Below, piece after piece: positions 50,241-58,129 of a DNA stretch of 64,000 nt (within the stretch, counting starts at the first letter, position 1; every line of letters starts with the position of its first letter). The stretch covers positions 5,270,001 to 5,334,000 of the forward strand of contig NZ_AP018920.1 in the NCBI RefSeq assembly GCF_003945385.1, in the 5' to 3' direction. Made by a program: the position numbers and the translations under genes. Under the pieces are notes generated by a model. It was given only the letters and a program-made list of their open reading frames with translations. It had not been told where the DNA came from and made no database searches. The stretch is from Pseudonocardia autotrophica. Its GTDB lineage: Bacteria; Actinomycetota; Actinomycetes; Mycobacteriales; Pseudonocardiaceae.

Positions 50241-51937
50241 GCGGGCCGGCCGAGCCGGCCGTCGCGGCGGTGCACCCGGCGACTGCGCCCCCGGCAACTG
50301 TGGCCCCGACGACCGTGCCCCCGGCGACAACCGTCGTCGAGCAGCTGGCCGACGCGCTGGTCGCGCTCGGCTGCGACCGGCTGTTCACCCTGATGGGAGC
50401 CGGCAACCTGTGGCTGGTCCACCATCTCGACCTCCGCCACGGCACACCGGTGCACCACCTGCGGCACGAGAACGGCGCGGTCGGTGCGGCCGACGGGCTC
50501 GCCAGGGCCACCGGCCGCGTCGGCTGGTGCACGGTGACGCAGGGGCCGGGCTTCACCAACACGATCACCGCCCTGCTCACCGCGGACCGGGGCCGGGTCC
50601 CGATGATTCTGCTGGTCAGCGACACCTCGAACCTGGACCCGCAGCGGTTCCCGTTCGCCGGTGGGGTGCAGGCCCTCGCTCCCGAGACGATTCTGGGCCC
50701 GCTGGGGATCACCACCGTGCGCACCAGCGGCCCGGACGCCGTGCAGCGGCTGTACGACGCCCACCGGATCGCGACCGAGCAGTCCCGCACGGTGGTCTAC
50801 GTGATGCCCGCCGGGCTGGACCAGCTGCCCGCGGCGGCCGTCGGGCCCGTCCCCGGCCCGCCCCCCGCCACGCCGATGGAGGCGACCGGGAGCGAGATCG
50901 CCCGCGCCGCGTCCGCCGTCCTGAACAGCAGATATCCGGTCGTCGTGGCGGGCCGGGGAGCGGTCGCGGCCGGTGCCCGGATCGCCGAGCTCGCCGAGCT
51001 GCTCGGCGCCCCGGTCGCGACCACCGTCCCGGCATCCGGGGTGCTGGGCGAGCATCCGGCCGTGATCGGGCCCTTCGGCGGCTTCTCGATCGGACGGACC
51101 GAGGAGCTCGTCGCGCGGTCGGACTGCCTGATCGTGATCGGGGTCGCCCTGGACGCGTTCCAGACCCGCAAGGGCGCGTTCGTGACCGGCCGGACGATCG
51201 TCCGTATCGACACCGACCCGCGCCCGGTCGACGGTGCGGCGCTGACCGTCCCGCTGCCCGGCGACGCCGCCGCGGTGACCGAACGGCTGGTCGCGGAACT
51301 ACGGGATCGCGGCGCCCCGCCACGCACCCCCGAGCCTCCGCTGCGGCCCGAGCCGATCACCGACGACGTCTCGGTGCCCGGGGCGCTCGACCCGCGGTCG
51401 CTGTGCCGCCGGCTCGATCCGGTGCTGCCGGCGGCGCGCCGGGTGGTCGTCGACAACGGGCACTTCGGTGCCTTCCCGGTGCTGTACCTGACCCACCGGG
51501 AGCCACGGTCGCTGATCTGGATGCCCGACTTCGGGGCGGTCGGCAGCTCGCTGGCCGCCGCCTACGCCTCCGCCGTGGCCGATCCCGATCGCACCACCGT
51601 GCTGTTCATCGGCGACTGCGGGCTGTTCATGACCCTCGGCGACCTGGAGACCGCGGTGCGGGAACGGGTTCCGCTGGTGGTGGTGTGTCTCAACGACGGT
51701 GCCGCCGGGTCCGAGCTGGTCCACATGAAGGACTGGGGTTGTCCCCCGGACCAGGCGATCTTCGGCTATCACGACATCGCCGCGCTGGCCACGGGGATGG
51801 GGGCGCAGGGCCGGTCGGTGCGCGAGGTGGGCGACGAGGCCGCTGCGTTCGCGTCCTGGGACCCGGCCCGGGGCCCGCTCGTGCTGGACTGCCACATCTC
51901 CCGGCAGGTCCGCAGTCCGCTCTACGACCACGTGTGA
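50237..51937 (+). CDS. Thiamine-diphosphate-dependent enzyme (ALS/benzoylformate-decarboxylase superfamily)
   Basis: 566 residues. An Ala/Pro/Thr-rich leader is followed by the PYR domain with the catalytic glutamate in HHLRHENGAVGAADGLAR, a central domain and a PP domain with the metal motif GDCGLFMTLGDLETA ... CLNDG. It acts on a 2-oxo acid, either decarboxylating it or joining it to an acceptor. Coupling to the ABC transporter suggests that the imported compound or its first product is a 2-oxo acid. Known subgroups cannot be separated from motifs alone. Confidence 0.9.
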   Translation: MSGPAEPAVAAVHPATAPPATVAPTTVPPATTVVEQLADALVALGCDRLFTLMGAGNLWLVHHLDLRHGTPVHHLRHENGAVGAADGLARATGRVGWCTVTQGPGFTNTITALLTADRGRVPMILLVSDTSNLDPQRFPFAGGVQALAPETILGPLGITTVRTSGPDAVQRLYDAHRIATEQSRTVVYVMPAGLDQLPAAAVGPVPGPPPATPMEATGSEIARAASAVLNSRYPVVVAGRGAVAAGARIAELAELLGAPVATTVPASGVLGEHPAVIGPFGGFSIGRTEELVARSDCLIVIGVALDAFQTRKGAFVTGRTIVRIDTDPRPVDGAALTVPLPGDAAAVTERLVAELRDRGAPPRTPEPPLRPEPITDDVSVPGALDPRSLCRRLDPVLPAARRVVVDNGHFGAFPVLYLTHREPRSLIWMPDFGAVGSSLAAAYASAVADPDRTTVLFIGDCGLFMTLGDLETAVRERVPLVVVCLNDGAAGSELVHMKDWGCPPDQAIFGYHDIAALATGMGAQGRSVREVGDEAAAFASWDPARGPLVLDCHISRQVRSPLYDHV

Positions 51938-51989
51938 CGGGTGCCCGGGGCCGACCTCACGATCGGCCCCGGCCCCGGACGCACGCCAG

Positions 51990-52150
51990 CGCCGGGGTCC
52001 GGCCTCATGTCACCGCCGGGGCCCGGCCTCATGTCACCGCCGGGGCCCGGCCTCATGTCACCGCCGGGGCCCGGCCTCATGTCGCCACCGGGGCCCGGCC
52101 TCATGTCACCACCGGGGCCCGGCCTCATGTCACCACCGGGGCCCGGTCCG
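51990..52150. repeat. 24-bp tandem repeat, about 6.5 copies
   Basis: A 24-base unit, CCGCCGGGGCCCGG followed by CCTCATGTCA, is repeated with minor changes (CCACC or CCGCC). Six copies of CCTCATGT occur exactly 24 bases apart. The rightmost copies supply the last codons and the stop (TGA at 52125-52127) of the alcohol dehydrogenase on the minus strand. Each unit holds the palindrome CCGGGGCCCGG-like core, so the array can fold and probably terminates the two converging transcripts. Confidence 0.92.
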
Positions 52151-53126
52151 GCGCCAGGAACGTCTTGCCCGCGAACGGGTCCGTCCCGGACGCCATGGCC
52201 GTGAAGACCGCGCCGCCGTCGGTGAGCGGCAGCACCCGTGCCTCGGGCACCTCCACCCGGCCGGTGGCCAGGAGGTCCAGGGCCTTGCGGTAGCTGTCGT
52301 CGGTGAACGTGTTGGCGCCCTGCACGACGATCTCCCGGCGCACCACGTCGAACCATCCGATCGCGCTCTCGTCGGCGCCCAGACCGACCGCGACGACGGT
52401 GCCGCCGCCGGCACAGGCGTCGACGGCGGCCCGCCGGGTGGCGGGCACACCGACCACGTCGAACACGGTGTCGAAGGAGCGCCGGGGCAGGTCGTCGGTG
52501 GCCGCGACGACGGTGGCGCCCCAGCGCAGCGCCGCGTCCCGGCGGCGGGGATCCGGGTCGACCACCGTGACAGCCGACGGCTCGGCCCACTGCAGCGCCT
52601 GCACGATCCAGGCCCCGATCGAGCCAGCACCGATCACCAGGGTGTTGCCCAGCGGTCCGTGCCGCCGGGCCAGCTCGACGTCGTGACAGGCCTGGGCCAG
52701 CGGCTCGACGCCCGCGGCGGTCTCGTAGGAGAGCCCGTCGGGCAGCTTGTGCAGCGCCGTCACCGGCACGGCGACCAGCTCGGCGAAGGCACCGGCCCGG
52801 TGCACACCGATGATCTCGAGGTCCGGGCAGCAGGAGCTCCGTCCGGCCCGGCAGCGGTCGCAGGTCCCGCACACCAGCACGGGATTGACCGCCACCCGCT
52901 CCCCGGCCCGCCAGCCGTCGGCCCCGCCGGCGAGCACGCCCGCGAACTCGTGCCCCCGGACGGCGCCGGGACGGCTGATCCCCATCAGTCCCTTGTGGGC
53001 GGTGACGTCGGATCCACAGATGCCGGCCCGGTGGACCTGCACCAGCACCTCACCCGGGCCGGGCGTGGGTTCCGGCACGTCACCGTGCTCGTGCCGATGG
53101 GGGCCGTGCCAGATCAGGGCCTGCAT
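52125..53126 (-). CDS. Zinc-dependent alcohol dehydrogenase (MDR family)
   Basis: 333 residues. Catalytic-zinc region GICGSDVTAHKG and RGHEFAGVL, structural-zinc cysteines in CGTCDRCRAGRSSCC, and nucleotide loop VIGAGSIGAWIVQALQW are present. It oxidises a secondary alcohol or polyol with NAD(P). The ATG at 53126 has GGAGG five bases upstream. The last residues (PVVT) and stop are encoded by the 24-bp tandem repeat, so the C-terminus has been reshaped by repeat growth. It converges on the ThDP enzyme gene and is divergent from the flavin oxidase. Confidence 0.92.
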   Translation of the reverse strand: MQALIWHGPHRHEHGDVPEPTPGPGEVLVQVHRAGICGSDVTAHKGLMGISRPGAVRGHEFAGVLAGGADGWRAGERVAVNPVLVCGTCDRCRAGRSSCCPDLEIIGVHRAGAFAELVAVPVTALHKLPDGLSYETAAGVEPLAQACHDVELARRHGPLGNTLVIGAGSIGAWIVQALQWAEPSAVTVVDPDPRRRDAALRWGATVVAATDDLPRRSFDTVFDVVGVPATRRAAVDACAGGGTVVAVGLGADESAIGWFDVVRREIVVQGANTFTDDSYRKALDLLATGRVEVPEARVLPLTDGGAVFTAMASGTDPFAGKTFLAPDRAPVVT

Positions 53127-53359
53127 GAGGGCCTCCGGATTCGGAAGTGGTTCCGCAGCCGAGGACGCCGGCGGCGGCATGGAGGGGGATGCACACCGGT
53201 CTACCCGACGGTCGGATCCCGACCAAGGTCGGCGTCATAACCAATCGGTGTCACCACCGGGCCAAGTCCTATCACCGGATCCTGTCGGGGACCGCGGCCC
53301 GCGGATAGCTTCGAGAAGCCACCACCGCACGCCACCGTGCCGTCACCGAGGAGCAGCAG

Positions 53360-54541
53360 ATGACTGAGCTTGCCGACCGGCAGCTGACCGCCGCCGATTC
53401 GACCCCGACGGGGCCGGACGTGCGCGCGGCGGTCGCCGGCCTGCACGACCTCGTCGACAGTCACGGCGCCGACAACGACGCGAACGGCCGGATCGCCGAG
53501 CCGGTCGTCGAGCAGCTGTACGCGTCCGGTGCCGTGTACGCGCTGGCCCCCCGGGCACTCGGCGGCGGCGAGCTCCGGCCCCGCGAGCTGATGGACGTCT
53601 ACCGCACGCTCTCCTACGCCGACCCGTCCACCGGCTGGGTGACGATGGCCCTGGCGCTGTCCACCGGGCTGGCAGGCGCGTTCTTCCCGGCGGAGTCGGC
53701 TGCCGAGCTGTTCTCGACACCGCGGCTGGGGATCGCCGGGCAGGGCACCCGGGCCGGCAAGGCCGAGCCGGTGGACGGCGGCTACCGGATCAGCGGCCAG
53801 TGGTCGTTCGCCTCCGGGATCAAGCACGCGACGCATCTGCACACCGCGGCCGCCGACACCCGCACCGGCGAGGTGCGGTTCTTCATCGTGCCGGTCGAGG
53901 AGGTCACCTTCATCGAGAACTGGGACGTGCTGGGCCTGCGTGGCACCGGGAGCATCGACTACACCCTGTCCGGGACGTTCGTCCCCACCGAGCGCAGCTA
54001 CCCGTCGCTGAGCACCGCCCCGGTCACCGGTGGATCGCTGTACACGATCGGGATCGGCAACTTCGCGAGCATCAACCACGGGGCCTGGGCCCTGGGCACC
54101 GGGCGGCGGCTGCTGGACGAGCTGGCCGCGGCGGTCCGGGCCAAGTCGGGCCGGCCCGGCTCCCCCGGCGAGAGCCCGGCCTTCCACGGCCAGTACGCGG
54201 ACGCGGAGCTCAAGCTCCGGTCCGCGCACGCCCTGCTCTACGAGGTCTGGGAGGAGATCGAGGAGCAGGTGTACGCGGGCCGGCCGATGGGCATCCGGCT
54301 GGAGACCCTGAACCGGGCCGCCCTGCACAACGCCACCTGGCGGCTGCAGGAGGTGGCCGCCTTCGCCTACGCGTCCGGTGGCACCGACGCCCTGCGGTCC
54401 GGGACCCTGCAGCGCCTGTTCCGCGACGTCCAGGGCGGGACGCAGCACATCTCGTCGTCCCCGGCGATCCTGCAGTCCGCCGGGCGCCAGCTCGCCGGGC
54501 TGGCCGAGGGGCAGCGCTGGGTGCACTTCCAGCTGGCCTGA
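53360..54541 (+). CDS. Acyl-CoA-dehydrogenase-fold flavoprotein, probable group D monooxygenase
   Basis: 393 residues. The fold is clear from YRTLSYADPSTGWVTMAL, GYRISGQWSFASGI, WDVLGLRGTGSIDYTLSG and FRDVQGGTQHISSSPA. The GW-FASG and DVLGLRGTGS features fit the HsaA/HpaB/DszC-like flavin-dependent hydroxylases and related oxidases better than true acyl-CoA dehydrogenases. It could hydroxylate an aromatic ring ahead of the adjacent gentisate pathway, using reduced FMN from a separate reductase. ATG at 53360 follows GAGGAGCAG. Confidence 0.82.
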   Translation: MTELADRQLTAADSTPTGPDVRAAVAGLHDLVDSHGADNDANGRIAEPVVEQLYASGAVYALAPRALGGGELRPRELMDVYRTLSYADPSTGWVTMALALSTGLAGAFFPAESAAELFSTPRLGIAGQGTRAGKAEPVDGGYRISGQWSFASGIKHATHLHTAAADTRTGEVRFFIVPVEEVTFIENWDVLGLRGTGSIDYTLSGTFVPTERSYPSLSTAPVTGGSLYTIGIGNFASINHGAWALGTGRRLLDELAAAVRAKSGRPGSPGESPAFHGQYADAELKLRSAHALLYEVWEEIEEQVYAGRPMGIRLETLNRAALHNATWRLQEVAAFAYASGGTDALRSGTLQRLFRDVQGGTQHISSSPAILQSAGRQLAGLAEGQRWVHFQLA

Positions 54542-54560
54542 CCGGCCTCGTCACCGCCGG

Positions 54561-54596
54561 GAGCCCCCGGACCGTCCACCGACGGTCCGGGGGCTC
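54561..54596. terminator. Bidirectional terminator
   Basis: GAGCCCCCGGACCGTC (54561-54576) pairs perfectly with 54581-54596 around CACC. It separates the converging oxidase and FAH-family genes. Confidence 0.88.
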
Positions 54597-54600
54597 GCCG

Positions 54601-55425
54601 CTATCCGGCGACGATGCGGTTGCGCAGCTCGCCGATGCCCGGCACAGCGACCCGCACCTCGTCGCCCGCCTTCAGGTAGACCTGCGGGTTGCGGGCCCGC
54701 CCCACCCCGCCCGGGGTGCCGGTGAGGATCAGGTCTCCCGGCTGCAGCGTCATCATGGTCGAGATGTAGGACACCAGGTGCGCGGGATCGAAGACCAGAT
54801 CGGCGATCGCGTGGTCCTGGACGGTCTCGTCGTTGACGGTGGTGGCCAGCCGCGCCACTGCGGTGTCGATCTCGTCGGCGGTCGCCAGCACCGGCCCGAC
54901 CGGTGTCGAGGCCTCCCAGGCCTTCCCCTGCAGCCATTCCTTGGTACGCATCTGCCAGCCGCGCATCGAGATGTCGTTGGCCAGCGTGTACCCGGCGATG
55001 TGCGCGGCCGCGTCGGACTCGGCGATCCGCCGGCCACCGGTGCCGATGACGATGACGAGCTCGCCCTCCCAATCGAGCTCCGGGTCCTCCGGCACCGCCT
55101 CGATGTCGGCGTAGGGCGCGGTCAGGGTGCGCTCGAACTTCGCGAACAGCGTGGGGTGACCGGGCAGGTCGCGACCCATCTCCAGGATGTGCGAGCGGTA
55201 GTTCAACCCGACACAGACGATGGCGCCCGGGTGCGGCACCAGGGTCGTGACGGACGCGTCGGCCGCGGGGATCGCCGGGCCGTCGGCCGCGGCGGCGACG
55301 GTCTCCCAGCCGGGGTCGGCCAGCAGGGCGCCGACGTCGGCGAACCCGTCGATCAGCCGGTAGTGGTCGCCGTCCAGCCGGGCGGCGGACGTGCCCTGCG
55401 GCGTCGTCAGGGTGGCGAGCTTCAT
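54601..55425 (-). CDS. Fumarylacetoacetate hydrolase family protein, probable fumarylpyruvate hydrolase
   Basis: 274 residues. Core motifs: VCVGLNYRSHILEMG, LDWEGELVIVIGTGGRRI (E-x-E ligands), GYTLANDISMRGWQ and LTGTPGGVGRARNPQVYL. In the gentisate route this enzyme splits fumarylpyruvate (or maleylpyruvate) into fumarate (maleate) and pyruvate. It is the last gene of the operon dioxygenase, isomerase, marR, hydrolase. The ATG at 55425 follows GGAGAAG. It is clearly distinct from the FAH protein at 42648. Confidence 0.92.
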   Translation of the reverse strand: MKLATLTTPQGTSAARLDGDHYRLIDGFADVGALLADPGWETVAAAADGPAIPAADASVTTLVPHPGAIVCVGLNYRSHILEMGRDLPGHPTLFAKFERTLTAPYADIEAVPEDPELDWEGELVIVIGTGGRRIAESDAAAHIAGYTLANDISMRGWQMRTKEWLQGKAWEASTPVGPVLATADEIDTAVARLATTVNDETVQDHAIADLVFDPAHLVSYISTMMTLQPGDLILTGTPGGVGRARNPQVYLKAGDEVRVAVPGIGELRNRIVAG

Positions 55426-55496
55426 CGCTTCTCCGATCTCGGGCTCTCGAAACGAGCCGGTGGTGGGGTCGGGTGGATCCGGCCGGATCCACCCGG

Positions 55497-55940
55497 TCAG
55501 GCCAGGACGCGCCGCAGCAGCTCCTGGAGCCGGTCGCGTTCGGCGGTCGTGAGCCGCCCGGTCAAGGTGGTCTCCACGAGATCGACCCGGGGGCGGAGGG
55601 TCTCGTGGGCCGTGCGGCCCTGTTCGGTCAGGTGCAGGACGTTGCGCCGGCGGTCCTCGTCGGCGCGGACCCGTTCGACCAGTCCGTGCCGTTCCAGCCG
55701 GCCGACCAGGTCGGCGATCGTGGAACGGTCCAGGTCGAGGGCGTCCTGCAGGTCGCGCTGGCTCGCGCCGGGCCGGGCGGCCAACGTGGACAGCACACCG
55801 AACTGCACGCTGGAGATCTCCGACGACACCTGGCGCTGCCAGGCCGCGACGTGGGCCTGCTGGGCCCGCCGGATGAGGAATCCGGTGTAGGCATCCGGGC
55901 CCGTGTCCAGCAGCGGAGCGTCGGAGGAAGGCTGGTCCAT
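55497..55940 (-). CDS. MarR family regulator of the gentisate operon
   Basis: 147 residues. SQRDLQDALDLDRSTIADLVGRLERHGLVERVRADEDRRRNVLHLTEQG (in parts) gives recognition helix and wing; the rest is the helical dimer interface. MarR proteins of this kind are often released from DNA by gentisate, salicylate or similar ligands. It lies inside the operon between isomerase and hydrolase. Its operator may be TAGT-N10-ACTA in front of the dioxygenase. The ATG at 55940 has GGAGGA ten bases upstream. Confidence 0.9.
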   Translation of the reverse strand: MDQPSSDAPLLDTGPDAYTGFLIRRAQQAHVAAWQRQVSSEISSVQFGVLSTLAARPGASQRDLQDALDLDRSTIADLVGRLERHGLVERVRADEDRRRNVLHLTEQGRTAHETLRPRVDLVETTLTGRLTTAERDRLQELLRRVLA

Positions 55941-55993
55941 CGCCTGATCCTCCGCCCTGCGGCGGCCCGGCCGCTCGCCGGCCGTCGCGGCGG

Positions 55994-56752
55994 TCACAGC
56001 CACTGCGGTGCGGGCGGGGGCGGGGAACCTGCGGCGGTGCGCACGGCACCGGCACCGGTCCGGCCGGTCCCCCAGGCCACCAGGTCCACGGCCGTCCCCC
56101 GGACCGTGGTGTCGTCGGGCCCTGCCGAGCCGGGGTCCAGTGCCAGGACGCGGTCCCGGTCCGTCGGATCGAGGACCAGGCCGGGCGAGCCCGGTACCCG
56201 TTTGCGGCGCCACACGGCGATCAGGTCGTCCAGCAGACCGTCGACGACCATCGCCGGGAAGTCGGCGACGCGGCCGCCGTTCCCGAGATCGACGGCGTGC
56301 AGCCACACCTCGCGGATGCGCATCCACACCGTCTCGCCGACCGGGACCGTGCGGCCCTGGGCGGTGACCACCTCGTTCGTCCACTGCTCCGGCTCCAGAT
56401 CACGCCACTCGACGTCGAGGTGGACCGCCGCGTGGTCGGACAGGTGCCGGATCGCCCGCACCGGCAGAGTCGCTCCGAGGTCGATCTCGGAGCCACGCTG
56501 CTGCGGCGAGGCGTACATCGGGTTCGGCACCCCGGTGCGGGCCCAGCTGCAGAGCCGGGTCAGCGCCCGGGCGTTGAGGCCGACGTGGGCAGCGACGTGC
56601 GCCCTGCTCCACCCGGGTAGCCGCGAGGGCCCGGCCAGCTCGGTGTCGCGCAGCTCCTCGAGCTGCCGCGAGAAATACGCCTGGCCGCGGCGGGCCTGCA
56701 ACAGCATCTCCCGCAGCGCCGGATCGGTGGCCAGGTCGGTACGGGCACTCAC
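55994..56752 (-). CDS. Maleylpyruvate isomerase, mycothiol-dependent type
   Basis: 252 residues. The MDMPI N-terminal fold is seen in LEELRDTELAGPSRLPGWSR, AHVAAHVGLNARALTRLC (metal-binding histidine region) and VWMRIREVWLHAVDLGNGG, with a C-terminal MDMPI/SCP-like domain. It isomerises maleylpyruvate to fumarylpyruvate using mycothiol, the actinobacterial thiol. The GTG at 56752 overlaps the dioxygenase stop (GTGA). This enzyme is good evidence for the actinobacterial origin of the window. Confidence 0.9.
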   Translation of the reverse strand: MSARTDLATDPALREMLLQARRGQAYFSRQLEELRDTELAGPSRLPGWSRAHVAAHVGLNARALTRLCSWARTGVPNPMYASPQQRGSEIDLGATLPVRAIRHLSDHAAVHLDVEWRDLEPEQWTNEVVTAQGRTVPVGETVWMRIREVWLHAVDLGNGGRVADFPAMVVDGLLDDLIAVWRRKRVPGSPGLVLDPTDRDRVLALDPGSAGPDDTTVRGTAVDLVAWGTGRTGAGAVRTAAGSPPPPAPQWL

Positions 56753-57852
56753 CGGGTGCCGCCGGCGCCGTCGTCGGAGACGCCGGGGATCCAGGTGCGC
56801 TGGAAGTGCAGCCGCTCGATGATCGGCCCGTCGGTGAAGCGGAACAGGTCGAACTGCTCGCCGTCGGCGTGCAGCGACCAGCTCGTCCAGCTGGGGACGA
56901 CGAACAGGTCGCCCTTCTGCACGGACTGCTCGGTGCCGCCCAGCACGACCGTCCCGCTGCCCTCGAAGACCTGCCACACGGCCGAGCCGACCTCGTGCCG
57001 CAGCCGGGTGGACGCGCCGGCCCGGAGCCGGTGGAACTCGCAGCGGATGGTCGGCATGACGTCGCCACCGGTGGTGGGGTTGACGTAGCGGATCGCCGCG
57101 TGCCCCTGACCGACGGTGGCGGGATGGCCCTCGTCCTCCAGCCGCAGCTGCTCGGTCAGGGCGCGGTCGGTGTGCTCCCACCGGTAGGCGGCGAGCGGGG
57201 AGCTCGCCGTGTCCTCCAGCTTGGACAGCGGCCGCAGCCCCGGGTGGGCCCACAGCCGCTCGCCGCGGGACACCGCCGGTGACGCCTCGTCGGTGACCCG
57301 GTCGGAGCCGAACTCGAAGAACCCGACGTCGGTGTAGGCGGCGAACGGCACGTCGAGGCCGTCGATCCAGGCCATCGGCCGGTCGGTGTCGTTGTGGTGG
57401 CCGTGGAAGTTCCAGCCGGGGGTGAGCAGCAGGTCGCCGCGCCGCATCGCCACCGGATCACCGTTGACGACCGTCCACACCCCTTCGCCCTCGACGACGA
57501 ACCGGAAGGCGTTCTGGCTGTGCCGGTGCTCCGGGGCGGTCTCGTGCCCGCCGAGGTACTGGATGGCGCACCACAGGGTCGGTGTCGCGTAGGCGGTTCC
57601 GGGCAGGCCGGGATTGCGCAGGCTGATCGCGCGGCGTTCCCCGCCCCGCCCGACCGGTACCAGCTCACCGCTGCGCTCGGCGATCTCGAGCAGCATCTTC
57701 CAGCGCCAGACGTGCGGGACCGCCTTCGGCGACGGGACGAACGGCTGGATGCCCTCGCGCTGGGTCCACAGCGGGGCCAGGTCGTTGGCGTCGAAGTCCT
57801 CGTACAAGCGCTGCAGCTCGGGGGTGTCGGCGGTGCCGTCCATCTGCTCCAT
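56749..57852 (-). CDS. Gentisate 1,2-dioxygenase
   Basis: 367 residues, bicupin. The N-terminal cupin carries the iron-binding HxH (APEHRHSQNAFRFVVEGEG) and GWNFHGHHND; the second cupin has RLRHEVGSAVWQVFEGSG. RNPGLPG and WCAIQYLGGHETA are typical of gentisate dioxygenases. It opens the ring of gentisate with O2 to give maleylpyruvate. It is the first gene of the operon. The ATG at 57852 follows GAGAGGACC. Confidence 0.94.
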   Translation of the reverse strand: MEQMDGTADTPELQRLYEDFDANDLAPLWTQREGIQPFVPSPKAVPHVWRWKMLLEIAERSGELVPVGRGGERRAISLRNPGLPGTAYATPTLWCAIQYLGGHETAPEHRHSQNAFRFVVEGEGVWTVVNGDPVAMRRGDLLLTPGWNFHGHHNDTDRPMAWIDGLDVPFAAYTDVGFFEFGSDRVTDEASPAVSRGERLWAHPGLRPLSKLEDTASSPLAAYRWEHTDRALTEQLRLEDEGHPATVGQGHAAIRYVNPTTGGDVMPTIRCEFHRLRAGASTRLRHEVGSAVWQVFEGSGTVVLGGTEQSVQKGDLFVVPSWTSWSLHADGEQFDLFRFTDGPIIERLHFQRTWIPGVSDDGAGGTR

Positions 57853-58129
57853 GCCGGTCCTCTCTGATCGGTCGGGCCTGACCGCCAAAGTAGTCAGTAC
57901 CCCAACTATATGCCTCCGGGGCCCGGCGGAACACCCGCGAAGACGCATCCGGGCCGGGTCCGGGGTCGCCCCCGGGCCCGGCCCGGCCCGGCCATCGATA
58001 CGTTCGATCCGGACGTCGTCGGAGAGCTCCGGCGCGGCTACGCCGTCGGTCCGGCACCGACTCCCAGGTCCAGGACGCGCCCCGTGGCCCACACGGCCAC
58101 CGGACGACCGTCGCGGCCTCGACCAGGGA
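57853..58129. promoter_or_regulatory. Promoter region of the gentisate operon
   Basis: 277 bases. TAGTCAGTACCCCAACTA (57891-57908) is an inverted TAGT/ACTA pair within AT-richer DNA about 40-55 bases before the dioxygenase start and is a good MarR operator candidate. The remaining bases up to 58129 are very GC-rich with CCCGGGCCC-type runs and hold no supported gene. Confidence 0.55.

Noticed and set aside
51990..52150. Possible short CRISPR-like array
   Set aside because: Units are directly abutting with no unique spacers, and there are no cas genes. It is a minisatellite.
51922..52204. Octapeptide repeats (GGDMRPGP or GLMSPPGP) in two overlapping open frames
   Set aside because: They follow from a 24-base DNA repeat that is open in several frames. 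No start, ribosome site or family supports translation as a repeat protein.
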